A DNA stretch of 64,000 nt, taken from the NCBI GenBank assembly GCA_019746975.1, contig JAIERK010000042.1:48795-112794 (forward strand), in the 5' to 3' direction. The notes below the pieces were generated by a model that was not told where the DNA came from, made no database searches, and saw only the letters and a list, made by a program, of their open reading frames with translations. Position 1 is the first letter of the stretch. Each line of letters opens with the position of its first letter. Shown here one piece after another: positions 1 to 9,049 of this stretch. A program made the translations under genes and the position numbers. The stretch is from Candidatus Obscuribacterales bacterium (GTDB lineage Bacteria; Cyanobacteriota; Vampirovibrionia; Obscuribacterales; Obscuribacteraceae).

Positions 1-2
1 CT

Positions 3-443
3 TCGGTTTCTGCCCGGAAATTGATTGCGGATGCAATCAGGGCGATGGAGTTCTCCTCAATCAATTACAGTGTGGCGATAGAGCAGAAGCTCGAAAATGA
101 CTTTCAATTTTCGGCTGATTCGAATCGATTGAATCAGGTGCTTTGCAATTTGATAGGCAACGCAATTAAGTTTTCACCGCACGGCAGCAAGATTGTTGTG
201 GACGCCAGTGAAAATGGCGACAAAGTTGAGTTCACCGTAGTTGATACCGGATGCGGAATCGCAGTGGAACATCAAAATGCGATCTTTGATAGCTTCGTTA
301 AGATTGGCGATCACTCGAATTCTGGAAAGGGTCTTGGACTAGCAATCTGCAAGGCGCTTGTGGAGCTACATGGCGGACAGATTGGCGTCGAAAGCGTGCC
401 TGGCCAGGGGTCTGCATTTTGGTTTCGTGTGCCTAAGAAATAG
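3..443 (+). CDS. Sensor histidine kinase, C-terminal ATPase domain (5' partial)
   Basis: The frame is open to the left edge, so the gene begins outside the window. About 146 residues remain, and they are the HATPase_c domain of a two-component sensor kinase, which binds ATP to phosphorylate the dimerisation-domain histidine. Visible motifs in order are the N box (NQVLCNLIGNAIKFSP), the G1 box (DTGCGIA) and the G2 box (GKGLGLAICKALVELHGG). It ends in the usual final strand (GSAFWFRVP) with no receiver domain after it. The sensor and HisKA parts are not visible, so the stimulus is unknown. No response regulator follows directly. The family call is secure; the specific role is not. Confidence 0.93.
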   Translation, partial: SVSARKLIADAIRAMEFSSINYSVAIEQKLENDFQFSADSNRLNQVLCNLIGNAIKFSPHGSKIVVDASENGDKVEFTVVDTGCGIAVEHQNAIFDSFVKIGDHSNSGKGLGLAICKALVELHGGQIGVESVPGQGSAFWFRVPKK

Positions 444-856
444 TCCGGATAGTTCAATGTTACTGATCTGTGAGGCTATACATCCGCACCCCGGCACGTC
501 GACGATCGAAACGAAATAAGCGTCTATCTCCTGAACGGCGTGTTGCCAACCCTCGTGCATTTGATGCAAACGTGATTCGCTTCTGCTCCGTCTTGCGCGT
601 AGCGGGCGAACCAACTGGCAGGTTGATCGAAGTCTTGCTTAGCAAGTTTGCAATGATAAGCAGGCTATGTTTCATCAACGCAAATCATACCGTTGTACCT
701 ATTGGCGCTGGCGGTCCCAGGTGAACGTCCGACGAGCAAGCGCCTGTACCGACCTACGATCTTCTCAAAAATTCTCCCAGTCGGCCATCAATGCAGTCCA
801 GTTTTTGTCCTATTTGACTTCTATAGTCTGTGCATGCAACGAAAGGAGTTTGAATT
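444..856. other. Non-coding stretch between kinase and small membrane protein
   Basis: About 410 bases with only short overlapping ORFs that lack ribosome-binding sites and show no recognisable protein. I see no strong terminator or promoter, apart from the good Shine-Dalgarno sequence (AAAGGAG) that belongs to the next gene. Confidence 0.4.
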
Positions 857-1201
857 ATGGTCAAGTTTTATGCAATCTGTGCCTGCCTGATGGCTTGCCT
901 GGAGATTCTAGACAATGTATCCAACCTGGTTACTAACGGTCAGGTTTCGCTTATCAACTTTTTGGTGGCACCTTTCGAGATGTTCTGGTTCGTTGCTTCG
1001 ATAGTGGCTATCTTTGTACTTCGCAGCCAGAAGGCCTCGACGCTATCGCCCCTGTTTTTTCTCGGGTATTTCGCATTTGCATTTGTCTTCGTTTTGTTCA
1101 ATGGACTTCCTCTGCCAACCTGGTTTTATGTTTTTGTCTTGGTTGCAGCGGGTGCTTATTTCCTGATCAATGTCTCCTTGTTAAAACAAAGCCGAGCATA
1201 G
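857..1201 (+). CDS. Small integral membrane protein, unknown function
   Basis: 114 residues, almost entirely hydrophobic. Three to four membrane segments can be drawn: about 1-20, 32-56 (ending in RSQK), 64-84 and 88-108. The start ATG follows a strong Shine-Dalgarno AAAGGAG at an 8-base spacing, which supports real translation. Polar loops are short, and there are no Cys pairs, His clusters or enzyme motifs. I do not recognise the family. It stands alone, with over 400 bases upstream and 120 bases before the glutamine-synthetase-like gene, so the context gives no function. Confidence 0.7.
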   Translation: MVKFYAICACLMACLEILDNVSNLVTNGQVSLINFLVAPFEMFWFVASIVAIFVLRSQKASTLSPLFFLGYFAFAFVFVLFNGLPLPTWFYVFVLVAAGAYFLINVSLLKQSRA

Positions 1202-1322
1202 GTCAGACGCGAGAGTGGAGGGTCCTCCAGGCGATTAAATCGAGCTTGGGCATACCATGGACACTGCTCTGCTCACACTTCGACTCAAGCGGTCACTCGC
1301 CATGAAAAGGTGGTAGTATCGT

Positions 1323-2711
1323 GTGGTTTTTAACCGGCATGGTAATGACCCAGTGATTCGAAAAGTCGATCGTACGAAGGACGATGTCCTGGAAACAGCT
1401 AGCAAATTCGGTGTGAATTTGGTGCGATTCCTGTACACGGACTTCTGCAGCATGGTTCGTGGCAAAAGCTCGTCCTTACCAAGGCTGAAGGACAGAATCG
1501 ACACCGGGATCGGACTCGTCAAGGGACAGTTGGCGATGAACTCGCTTGACAAGCCTCAAAGTGATACCGGATTAGGTGCGGTTGGGGAAGTCCGGATGGT
1601 GCCGGACCTTTCCACCTTCACGGTCTTGCCTTATGTTTCGAACACTGGTCTCATGCTGTGCGATTTGATCGAGTTGGATCAACAGCCGTGGAAGCTTTGT
1701 CCGCGTTCGTTACTCAAGCAACAGATAGAAGAAGCGGACAAAATGGGTTTCTCCATTCAAGCAGCATTCGAGCCTGAGTTCATGATGGGGACGAAAGACT
1801 TCGATGGTCGATTCGTCCACCTGGATTCGAGCGTATGCTTCGGAACTGATGGACATAACAGAGCAAATAAATTTGTTTCCAAATTGGTCGATTACTTGCA
1901 CCGCCAGCGGTTGCACGTCGAGCAGTACTACCCGGAGCTTGGGCACGGTCAACATGAGGTGAGCATCTCTCATGCGCCTGCTTTGACTGCTTGCGATCAA
2001 TACATTATTTTTCGTGAAACATTGCGAGGCTTAGCAATGGAGCAAGATATGCTCGTCACATGCGCACCCAAGCCATTCGAAGATCAGCCGGGCAACGGGT
2101 GTCACATTCACCTGTCTGTTTGGGATCAATATGGTGAGAGGAATTTGCTCTGGAGTGATAAAGGACTGAGTGAATTCGGCAAGCATTTCGTTGCTGGAAT
2201 AGTGGCGCATTTGCCCGGATTAGCAGCGATGCTCGCTCCTTCTGTAAATTCATACAGGCGCCTCCAGCCGAAGAGCTGGGCGTCGGCCTTCACCTGTTGG
2301 GGGTATGAAAATCGCGAAGCGGCGGTTCGAATTCCGTCGTTGTACTGGGGTCATGAAATGGCTTCCTCCAACATCGAGGTAAAGTGCGTGGACAGTACGA
2401 TGAATCCGTACCTCGCACTGGCCAGTCTTATAGCATGTGGGCTGGACGGAGTCAGGAAAAAAGTGGTGCCACCGGAGCCGGTGGCAGGAGATCCGGCAGA
2501 TCTAACAGACGACGAGTGTGCTAAACATGGGGTCCAGCGCTTGCCCCATTCCCTGCATAAAGCACTTGTCGAACTCGAGGCCGATCGCTTCTTGATGAGC
2601 ACTCTTGGAGAAGAGCTTTCGAACGCCTATATCATCGTCAAATCTTCTGAAGTGCAAGCTTTCGCCCTCGATAACGAGTTCGAGCTGGCCCATCACCGGA
2701 TGCGGTACTAG
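1323..2711 (+). CDS. Glutamine-synthetase-family ligase (GS I fold, FluG-type)
   Basis: 462 residues, the size of a type I glutamine synthetase subunit. An N-terminal beta-grasp region comes first (about 30-110). Catalytic motifs follow: metal-binding E150-P-E152, GHGQHE at 207-212, NGCHIHLS at 258-265 and the substrate/ATP loop ENREAAVRIP at 329-338. The terminal part has TMNPYLALA, as in the family. The classical adenylylation tyrosine loop is not apparent, so this is probably not the housekeeping GlnA but a gamma-glutamyl ligase acting on an amine or on ammonia. GTG is chosen as start because AAAGGTGG lies 10 bases upstream. The amidohydrolase gene begins 3 bases after its stop, so the two are almost surely co-translated. 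That pairing equals the domains fused in fungal FluG and plant nodulin/GS proteins. The substrate is not known. Confidence 0.92.
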   Translation: MVFNRHGNDPVIRKVDRTKDDVLETASKFGVNLVRFLYTDFCSMVRGKSSSLPRLKDRIDTGIGLVKGQLAMNSLDKPQSDTGLGAVGEVRMVPDLSTFTVLPYVSNTGLMLCDLIELDQQPWKLCPRSLLKQQIEEADKMGFSIQAAFEPEFMMGTKDFDGRFVHLDSSVCFGTDGHNRANKFVSKLVDYLHRQRLHVEQYYPELGHGQHEVSISHAPALTACDQYIIFRETLRGLAMEQDMLVTCAPKPFEDQPGNGCHIHLSVWDQYGERNLLWSDKGLSEFGKHFVAGIVAHLPGLAAMLAPSVNSYRRLQPKSWASAFTCWGYENREAAVRIPSLYWGHEMASSNIEVKCVDSTMNPYLALASLIACGLDGVRKKVVPPEPVAGDPADLTDDECAKHGVQRLPHSLHKALVELEADRFLMSTLGEELSNAYIIVKSSEVQAFALDNEFELAHHRMRY

Positions 2712-2714
2712 TAG

Positions 2715-3860
2715 ATGTCGATGAAAGTTGATCTGTCCGAGACAATTCTGATAGATAATCACGCGCATTCGCTGTTGAAAGGATTTCTCGACGTAGACGT
2801 TCTTCAATTCCGTCGCTCTTTCTCGGAATCGCAATCAATGAGCTATATCGAGAGACATGCGCATCATTCACTGACCTACATCAATATGCTCCACCGGCTC
2901 AGGAAATTGTTGCCATTCGAGACCGAGGATGAGCTTATCGAGCTGCGCCAGAAGATGTCGCCGTCCGACTACCTGAATACGCTCTTTGATGATGCTTCGA
3001 TTGGGGCGTTGCTCGTGGACAATGGTTTTATGTCAGACGTCATGCTCGCCAACAACGAATTGGCAAAGATGAGTGAACGTCCTGTATATAAGATTATGAG
3101 GCTGGAGGCGATGTTCGAACGGTTGATTCGGCAGCGGATGTCGTTTTCCAAATTAGAAAGGGGGATTCAAGAGGAAATTCTCGAAGCTTCCTCAGATCTG
3201 GTGGGTTTGAAAACAATTGCCGCGTATCGGGGTGGACTTCCTACGGACTGTGCGGTCGAGAGATCTCTTGCGGAGACGGAGTACAAAGAGATCTGTGGAT
3301 CATTGTCGGATATCGCCCACTTCAGGATAGAGAAGTCCGCCCTGTATCACTATCTCTTGTTTCACGCCTTCGAGGCATCAATTCAAGCAGGGCTGCCAAT
3401 TCAAATCCACTCTGGATTCGGCGATACCGATCTTATGCTCGATCAGGCTAATCCGGTGTTACTGACTTCCGTCTTGAAGTCCAAGCGCTTTAACGGGGCG
3501 AGGTTTGTGTTCCTCCACTGCTTTCCGTATCATAAGGAAGCTGCATATCTTTGCTCCGTTTTTCCGAATTGCTATATGGATTTATCTCTAACAGTGGTGC
3601 TGGCTTCCGCTACTGCCAAACAGGTGATGCTGGAATCCATGGCTGTTGCACCAACGACAAAGATACTTGGTGGTACTGATGGACACAGCGTCCCGGAGAT
3701 GCACTGGTATGGCGCGCTAGTCACGAAGGAAGCACTGCAGGCGGTGCTCGGTCAACTTGTCGGAGATAACTTCATCAGGTCTGTTGACGCTATGAGCATC
3801 GCGGAAAAATTTCTCTACGGTAATACCAGAGATCTCTACAACCTTGAAGGGTTGGGTTGA
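2715..3860 (+). CDS. Metal-dependent amidohydrolase (FluG N-terminal-domain type)
   Basis: 381 residues with the TIM-barrel amidohydrolase-2 pattern. Metal-binding HAH is at residues 16-18 (strand 1), the IQIHSGFGDTD strand near 229, FLHCFPYHKEA near 265, and GGTDGHS near 319 supplies the last Asp. The middle part (about 60-180) is mostly helical, as in the FluG/nodulin group. It probably hydrolyses an amide or decarboxylates an aromatic-type substrate; the family does both. It starts 3 bases after the glutamine-synthetase-like gene (ATG at 2715, alternative at 2721), forming a two-gene operon. A plausible idea is that one enzyme makes and the other breaks a gamma-glutamyl amide, but this is inference. 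Confidence 0.87.
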   Translation: MSMKVDLSETILIDNHAHSLLKGFLDVDVLQFRRSFSESQSMSYIERHAHHSLTYINMLHRLRKLLPFETEDELIELRQKMSPSDYLNTLFDDASIGALLVDNGFMSDVMLANNELAKMSERPVYKIMRLEAMFERLIRQRMSFSKLERGIQEEILEASSDLVGLKTIAAYRGGLPTDCAVERSLAETEYKEICGSLSDIAHFRIEKSALYHYLLFHAFEASIQAGLPIQIHSGFGDTDLMLDQANPVLLTSVLKSKRFNGARFVFLHCFPYHKEAAYLCSVFPNCYMDLSLTVVLASATAKQVMLESMAVAPTTKILGGTDGHSVPEMHWYGALVTKEALQAVLGQLVGDNFIRSVDAMSIAEKFLYGNTRDLYNLEGLG

Positions 3861-3997
3861 TTCCCTACAGGACGCTGTTCGGTACATCCAACGTGAACTC
3901 GTCTGAGCGTCCAGTGCACGTGCCGGCTGCAAGAATTGGGACCGCCGGCTTCTAGCCGATTTCTCCACCGGTTCAGTCGGTCACTAAGCGGACAGTC

Positions 3998-4055
3998 AGG
4001 TCAGTTCTCCGCGACAGCCGATGTTGGCTCCACACTCAATGATGTAACCGCCATA
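3998..4055 (+). repeat. Inverted partial copy of a korB segment
   Basis: Positions 3998-4033 (36 bases) are an exact reverse-complement match to 4759-4794 inside korB. They encode the same GQFSATADVGST peptide in the forward direction. Similarity continues for about 20 bases with roughly 80% identity (to about 4055), then disappears. Left of 3998 I see no match. No start codon, Shine-Dalgarno or longer ORF accompanies it. It is either a remnant of a second korB-like gene or a small templated inverted duplication. Confidence 0.85.
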
Positions 4056-4118
4056 GCGATGCTAGTTACAATCGATGTGGATGCTAATGGGGAGCTACTT
4101 TTTGAGCAATATGCTTTA

Positions 4119-4148
4119 CAGGCTAGCACCATATCTGGTACTAGCCTG
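4119..4148. terminator. Hairpin between convergent amidohydrolase and korB genes
   Basis: A 13-base stem (CAGGCTAGCACCA / TGGTACTAGCCTG, one mismatch) around a four-base loop lies between the two convergent genes. This is where a bidirectional terminator would sit. Neither side has a long T run, so intrinsic termination is uncertain. Confidence 0.45.
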
Positions 4149-4178
4149 CAAAATTAGCTTGATTGTCTCGCGATTCGC

Positions 4179-5237
4179 TTAGGTAAGGGACGCCATGATT
4201 TCGTCCAGAGCTTCTTTCGGCGGTCGGAGTTCGTTGGGCGTGAGCGAGGACAACGGCTTATCGACGAGATTCGCCAGCTTCGTGAAGCTCGGCGTTTCCT
4301 GATCGATGTAGAGCAGTCCGGTAAGCAGCGTGCCATCTTTGTGCGACTGGTGAATAGCGCGATCTGCTGCGAAACGATCGGTTGGATTGTAATCCAGACC
4401 AAGCTTTTTCAGCCGCAGGTGCGAACCGTCATGCATTTCAACGTCTTGAACAGTACCCGGTTCGTAATCCACCGTGATCTGCTCGTAGAACGGAATGAAG
4501 CCGAGTTCGTGAAGCGGTCTGTCCACTTCTTTGGCGTGTTTGTAGCTCTTGGTCGATCCTTCGTGGTTGTTGAAGGTGACGCAGGGACTGATTACGTCGA
4601 GCAATGCTGTACCCTCATGCGCGAGAGCTGCTTTGATCAATGCAACCAATTGTTTGGGATCGCCGGCGAAGGAGCGAGCTACGAAGCCGCAGCCCAGTTC
4701 TATAGCCAATCCGCAAAGGTCAATAGCGGTCTGGCGATTGACGGTTCCATCCTTAAGGGTGGAGCCAACATCGGCTGTCGCGGAGAACTGACCTTTGGTC
4801 AATCCGTAGACTCCGTTGTTCTCAACGATGTAGATCATAGGAACATTACGTCGAATAAGGTGTCCGAACTGACCAAGTCCGATACTGGCCGTATCACCGT
4901 CGCCGCTTACGCCAACCATATAAAGCTTGTGATTAGCCATATGTGCGCCGGTCGCTACCGAAGGCATACGTCCGTGTACGGAGTTGAATCCGTGGGAGCG
5001 ACTCAGAAAGTAAGCGGGTGTTTTGCTGGAGCAACCGATTCCGCTGAGCTTCGCTACTTGATGCGGCTCGATGGAGAGTTCCCAGAACGCTTTGATGATT
5101 TGACTTGTGATTGCGTCGTGTCCGCAGCCGTCACAGAGAGTTGAAGGCGAGCCTTTGTAATCAGCCAGGGTCAAACCGAGCTTATTGGTTTGAGGTGCCT
5201 TTCCGGCTGGGCTTGGGGATGTTACTTCTTGAACCAT
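4179..5237 (-). CDS. korB: 2-oxoacid:ferredoxin oxidoreductase beta subunit
   Basis: 352 residues. This is the thiamine-diphosphate-binding subunit that, with the alpha subunit, oxidatively decarboxylates a 2-oxoacid (probably 2-oxoglutarate) to an acyl-CoA and reduces ferredoxin. It shows CDGCGH at 35-40, GIGCSSKTP near 66, the ThDP/Mg motif GDGDTASIGLGQFGH near 111 and ENNGVYGLTKGQ near 139. That order is typical of two-subunit KorAB. It begins 11 bases after korA stops, and its Shine-Dalgarno (GAGGTAGGT) overlaps the korA stop codon, so the two are translationally linked. KorB is favoured over PorB by the two-gene gamma-alpha/beta layout, but substrate specificity cannot be proven from sequence. 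A 36-base exact inverted copy of part of this gene lies beyond its 3' end. Confidence 0.93.
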   Translation of the reverse strand: MVQEVTSPSPAGKAPQTNKLGLTLADYKGSPSTLCDGCGHDAITSQIIKAFWELSIEPHQVAKLSGIGCSSKTPAYFLSRSHGFNSVHGRMPSVATGAHMANHKLYMVGVSGDGDTASIGLGQFGHLIRRNVPMIYIVENNGVYGLTKGQFSATADVGSTLKDGTVNRQTAIDLCGLAIELGCGFVARSFAGDPKQLVALIKAALAHEGTALLDVISPCVTFNNHEGSTKSYKHAKEVDRPLHELGFIPFYEQITVDYEPGTVQDVEMHDGSHLRLKKLGLDYNPTDRFAADRAIHQSHKDGTLLTGLLYIDQETPSFTKLANLVDKPLSSLTPNELRPPKEALDEIMASLT

Positions 5238-5248
5238 GATTTTAAGAC

Positions 5249-7084
5249 CTACCTCGCGTTACGCTCTTGTTCCAAAATATGCTCGGTGACGAAATCTGCG
5301 TCAACCGGCAAGCCGTTGTAGTGGCGTACTGATCTGAGTTTTGCCGTCAAATGCGGGAATTCCATTCTGAGCAGATCGAGCATCTGTCCATCGCGATTTT
5401 GTTCGACGACATAAACTTGCTCGTGTGCTTCGATGAAATCTGGAATCGACTGCGTGAATGGCAGCGCTCTGACTCTGCAATAGCTTGTCGGAAGTTTTTC
5501 CTTCATAAGCTGATCGCGAGTTTCGAGAATTGCCCAATGTGTGGAGCCGAAAGCAAGGATGCCGATTTTGGCATCTTTATTGTGATCGATAACTGGTGCT
5601 GGGACGAGCTTCTTCGCGTTCTCCCATTTTCTCTTCAGTCGATCCATAAGATAGAGGTAATCTTCTGGACGCTCACTGTAAGCTGCATTTTCATTGTGTC
5701 CGCTACCGCGAACGAAGTAACCAGCTTTTGGATGAGCCGTACCAGGCAGAGTTCGATATGTCATGCCATCGCCGTCGACATCTTTGTATCGAGCAAAACC
5801 ACCCAGCTTTTCGAGATCTTCTTTGCTGAGCACCTTGCCCCTGTCCAAGGGTGTGGTGGGATAAACAAATGGATCTGACATCCACTGATTCATTCCCAGA
5901 TCGAGATCGCTAAGGACGAAGACTGGCGTCTGCATTCGCTCTGCCAGGTCGAAGGCTTTCATCGCGAATTCGTAGCACTCTTCTACTGAGCTGGGAAGCA
6001 GGAGTACGTGCTTCGTGTCGCCGTGCGAGAGAAAATATGTCGACATGAGGTCGCCCTGCGAGGTTCTTGTCGGCAGTCCAGTCGAGGGACCGACGCGTTG
6101 AACATCGAAGATCACCGTTGGAATTTCTGTGAAATAGCCGAATCCGGCAAATTCAGACATAAGGGAGATTCCGGGACCGGAGGTCGAAGTCATGCTTCGG
6201 CAACCTGACCAGCCTGCGCCAAGAGCCATGCCTACTGCTGCGAGTTCGTCTTCGGCCTGTACGACCGAGAAGGTCCGCTTACCGGTTTCCTTATCGAGAC
6301 GATACTTCTCGAGGTAGTCGATAAGCTGCTCGCAGAGGCTGGATGACGGAGTGATCGGATACCAGGTCACAACCGAAACACCGGCTAACATGCAACCGAT
6401 TGCCGCAGCGCCATTACCGTCGATGATGATCTTGCCTTTCGTCAGGTCGAGTCTTTCAACGCGATACGGATCTTCTTTTTTGAGATTCTCGCGAGCCCAC
6501 TCACGACCAATTGTTGCAGCGCGGACGTTGAGGTCGATAGCTTTCGCTTTACCTTCGAATTGACGTTCGATTGCTTTGTCGATCTCTTTCTGGTCGATGT
6601 CGAGAAGCTCAGCGACTACGCCTACGTAGATGATGTTGGTCAAGAGCTTTTTGAGCTTGACGTTATCGCTTGCTTTGTTGGCAAGCTCGCCGAACGGTAC
6701 GACGTAATGCTTGACATCGTCGCGAATCTTGTCGAGATTCAATTCCACTGGACTGACGCAGACGGCGCCCGGACGCAGATCCTTAATATCCTCGACCGCG
6801 GTCTGAGGGTTCATCGCGACTAGAATGTCTACTTCTTTTTTGCGAGCGATGTAACCATCCTTGTTGACGCGGATGGTGAACCAGGTCGGCAAGCCCATAA
6901 TATTAGATGGGAAGAGGTTTTTGCCGCTCACTGGAATGCCCATTTGAAAAATGGAGCGGAGCAATACGGTGTTGGAAGATTGACTGCCTGACCCGTTGAC
7001 CGTGGCGACGTGTATTGAGAAGTCATTGACGATGAGCTTCTTGTCCTCGGTCATGTCTTTACTATCTCTGGCTAGAGTTTTCAC
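5249..7084 (-). CDS. korA: 2-oxoacid:ferredoxin oxidoreductase alpha subunit (fused gamma-alpha)
   Basis: 611 residues. Residues about 20-200 are the gamma domain (VATVNGSGSQSSNTVLLRS, then PTWFTIRV and MNPQTAVEDI). Residues about 215-600 are the alpha pyrimidine-binding domain, with YPITPSSSLCEQL, QAEDELAAVGMALGAGWSG, TSTSGPGISLMSEFAGFG and PTRTSQGDLM. This fusion is typical of KorA of two-subunit 2-oxoglutarate:ferredoxin oxidoreductases. The first start is GTG at 7084; an in-frame ATG at 7054 is a good alternative because the family sequence begins near NDFSIHVATVNGSG. The gene is upstream of korB in the same operon. The 205 bases before it separate it from the ThDP enzyme gene and probably hold its own promoter. 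Confidence 0.93.
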   Translation of the reverse strand: MKTLARDSKDMTEDKKLIVNDFSIHVATVNGSGSQSSNTVLLRSIFQMGIPVSGKNLFPSNIMGLPTWFTIRVNKDGYIARKKEVDILVAMNPQTAVEDIKDLRPGAVCVSPVELNLDKIRDDVKHYVVPFGELANKASDNVKLKKLLTNIIYVGVVAELLDIDQKEIDKAIERQFEGKAKAIDLNVRAATIGREWARENLKKEDPYRVERLDLTKGKIIIDGNGAAAIGCMLAGVSVVTWYPITPSSSLCEQLIDYLEKYRLDKETGKRTFSVVQAEDELAAVGMALGAGWSGCRSMTSTSGPGISLMSEFAGFGYFTEIPTVIFDVQRVGPSTGLPTRTSQGDLMSTYFLSHGDTKHVLLLPSSVEECYEFAMKAFDLAERMQTPVFVLSDLDLGMNQWMSDPFVYPTTPLDRGKVLSKEDLEKLGGFARYKDVDGDGMTYRTLPGTAHPKAGYFVRGSGHNENAAYSERPEDYLYLMDRLKRKWENAKKLVPAPVIDHNKDAKIGILAFGSTHWAILETRDQLMKEKLPTSYCRVRALPFTQSIPDFIEAHEQVYVVEQNRDGQMLDLLRMEFPHLTAKLRSVRHYNGLPVDADFVTEHILEQERNAR

Positions 7085-7289
7085 GTTCGATTTACCTGGC
7101 TGTTAGTTGCCGACATACGAGTTTAAAGTTTATCAAGTCACTTCTTTGATAGCCGGTTAACTACCGATTTAGATAAGGTTCTTGAGCTTTTTTCGAAACA
7201 TTGTTGCCAAGTGGCTTTTCGAGTTAAACCGACAGCAATTTTTCTAGCAGTATTGTTGTTTTTACAAGGTTGTTGCACACACTGGTGCG

Positions 7290-8987
7290 TTAAGTCGTTG
7301 TAACTTTGTGGTCGAGCCCAAGCGATTCCGGATCGATTTGAACGTCAATGAGGCTTGGACCCTGCTCTGTGAACAGCTTGGCGAGTGCTGGTTCCAACTC
7401 GCTGAACAACGAGACGGTGACTGCAGGTACATCCATCGACTGGGCCAGTGCGGCTAGAGATATGTCGGGACCGGTTATCTCGAATCGCGGAGGTCGTCGC
7501 GTCGGCGCTGAGGGCAAGAGGTTAAGCCTGGATTTCCCCTTCGTATTGGCGATCACGAATTTTGTGTTCAAACCATAGTGCTTCGCGGTCCACAGTATCT
7601 GTGGATATGCGAGGAATGACTCGTCACCTGTGAGGCAAACAATCGGAATATCCATGCCGGCCCACTGCACTCCACATGCGGCGTTGGCAGCATATCCGTT
7701 GACGCCGCTGCAACTGCCGAAGAATGCGCTGCCGCTCTCGAGACTGAGTACTTCGAAAGGCTGGCTGCCAGGTTGAATGATGTCGGATACTACAACACAG
7801 GTTGGCGGTCGAACACCCTCAAGCAGTCGCATGAGCCAAAACAGAGAGGACTGCTTAGCGGGATTGGGATAGAGTAGCGACTCTTCCGAATCAGTTCTGC
7901 GCTCGGCGATTTTGGTGACGGTCGCTTGTGTGCGCGCTTTGACTCGGCTCAACCACTCGTTGTCGACGCTTAACTGAAGCTCTGCTCTTATGCGTGAGAG
8001 CGTTTCGGCAATATCCGCTTGAGTGCAGAGGGTGGCGCGGAAAGTCATTCCTGCAAGTCTGCCGTCCATATTGATCTGGATGATTACACCGCTGTCCGGC
8101 ACCATAGATGGACCCTCCGTGCGGTTCGGCAACCGATTGTGGACACCGAGCATAATGATCAAATCATAGCCGGACAGCATTTCATGAGCTGCTTCGACGT
8201 CCATGGGCAGAACGCCGGCAAAGTGCGGATGGCGATTCGGAAAGTTGACGCCGATGGGAGCCGCCTCGGACAGCACCGGGCAGCCGAGTACCTCGGCAAG
8301 AAGGACTGAATCTTTTCGGGCTCGATATTGGGCAACCTCGTTGCCGACGACCAATACTGGGTTTTCCGCTTTCACCATGTGACCCACGGCTTTAGAGATG
8401 AAATTCGGATCGGCGGCACCCAGTGGACTGGTGAGTGGCGGCCGGATGACTTGAGATTTTGCGGTGGAAAGCAATAAATTGATTGGAAGTGACAGAACAA
8501 CAGGACCTTTGGGTGGTGTCAGCGCTTCGTGAAACGCGCGGCGTAAAAGGCGACCGATTTCACGCGCGGTTCTGGCCTCGGCCATCCATTTGCTGATAGA
8601 TCTGAGTGTCAAGTGGTGCTCTACAGTCAGAGGCGGCTCGTCATTCATCAAATGTGAGTCTTCCTGATCGGCCAGAATTACTACGGGGACTTGAGCTCTC
8701 ATCGCTGAATATATTGCCGGCGCCGCATTTAGCAGGTGACCGGCTGAGATATTCACGACTCCGGGAAGAGAGGTGGCTTGAGCGTAGCCAGTTGCCATAA
8801 AGACTGCCGAGGATTCGTGAAGGGCACCGATAAAATTCATACCATCGGACTTCTGGGCCATGATGCTGGCGGAAATTGGCGAATCCGATGATGCAACGGA
8901 CCCGAAAAGATACCTGACCCCTTCGACTCGCAACTGATCGAGGACCTGATGGACTGTTAGGTTTTTTCGTTGTTGGGCGGTTGTCAT
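7290..8987 (-). CDS. Thiamine-diphosphate-dependent enzyme, acetolactate synthase/decarboxylase superfamily
   Basis: 565 residues with the three-domain fold of acetolactate synthase and benzoylformate decarboxylase relatives. The Pyr domain has the cofactor-activating glutamate (ALHESSAVFMATGYA, E58). The middle domain (about 195-330) contains NPVLVVGNEV and VIIQINMDG. The PP domain carries the ThDP/Mg motif TGDESFLAYPQ...FVIANTKG near 450. The motif reads GDE where GDG is usual. Biosynthetic IlvB is unlikely: no small regulatory subunit (IlvN) is adjacent. A 2-oxoacid decarboxylase or carboligase is more likely. It lies upstream of korA on the same strand, separated by 205 bases. The ATG at 8987 has no clear Shine-Dalgarno. 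Confidence 0.85.
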   Translation of the reverse strand: MTTAQQRKNLTVHQVLDQLRVEGVRYLFGSVASSDSPISASIMAQKSDGMNFIGALHESSAVFMATGYAQATSLPGVVNISAGHLLNAAPAIYSAMRAQVPVVILADQEDSHLMNDEPPLTVEHHLTLRSISKWMAEARTAREIGRLLRRAFHEALTPPKGPVVLSLPINLLLSTAKSQVIRPPLTSPLGAADPNFISKAVGHMVKAENPVLVVGNEVAQYRARKDSVLLAEVLGCPVLSEAAPIGVNFPNRHPHFAGVLPMDVEAAHEMLSGYDLIIMLGVHNRLPNRTEGPSMVPDSGVIIQINMDGRLAGMTFRATLCTQADIAETLSRIRAELQLSVDNEWLSRVKARTQATVTKIAERRTDSEESLLYPNPAKQSSLFWLMRLLEGVRPPTCVVVSDIIQPGSQPFEVLSLESGSAFFGSCSGVNGYAANAACGVQWAGMDIPIVCLTGDESFLAYPQILWTAKHYGLNTKFVIANTKGKSRLNLLPSAPTRRPPRFEITGPDISLAALAQSMDVPAVTVSLFSELEPALAKLFTEQGPSLIDVQIDPESLGLDHKVTTT

Positions 8988-9049
8988 AGTTTCACTGGAG
9001 TTAAGGCTACTGTTTGAGTATATAGACTACCGAAGAGTGTCCGTTATTT

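Noticed and set aside
4341..5144. Long forward ORF (267 codons)
   Set aside because: Entirely antisense to korB, which has clear ThDP motifs; no Shine-Dalgarno or known family.
5351..5878. Forward ORF of 175 codons
   Set aside because: Antisense to korA; shadow of a strongly coding gene.
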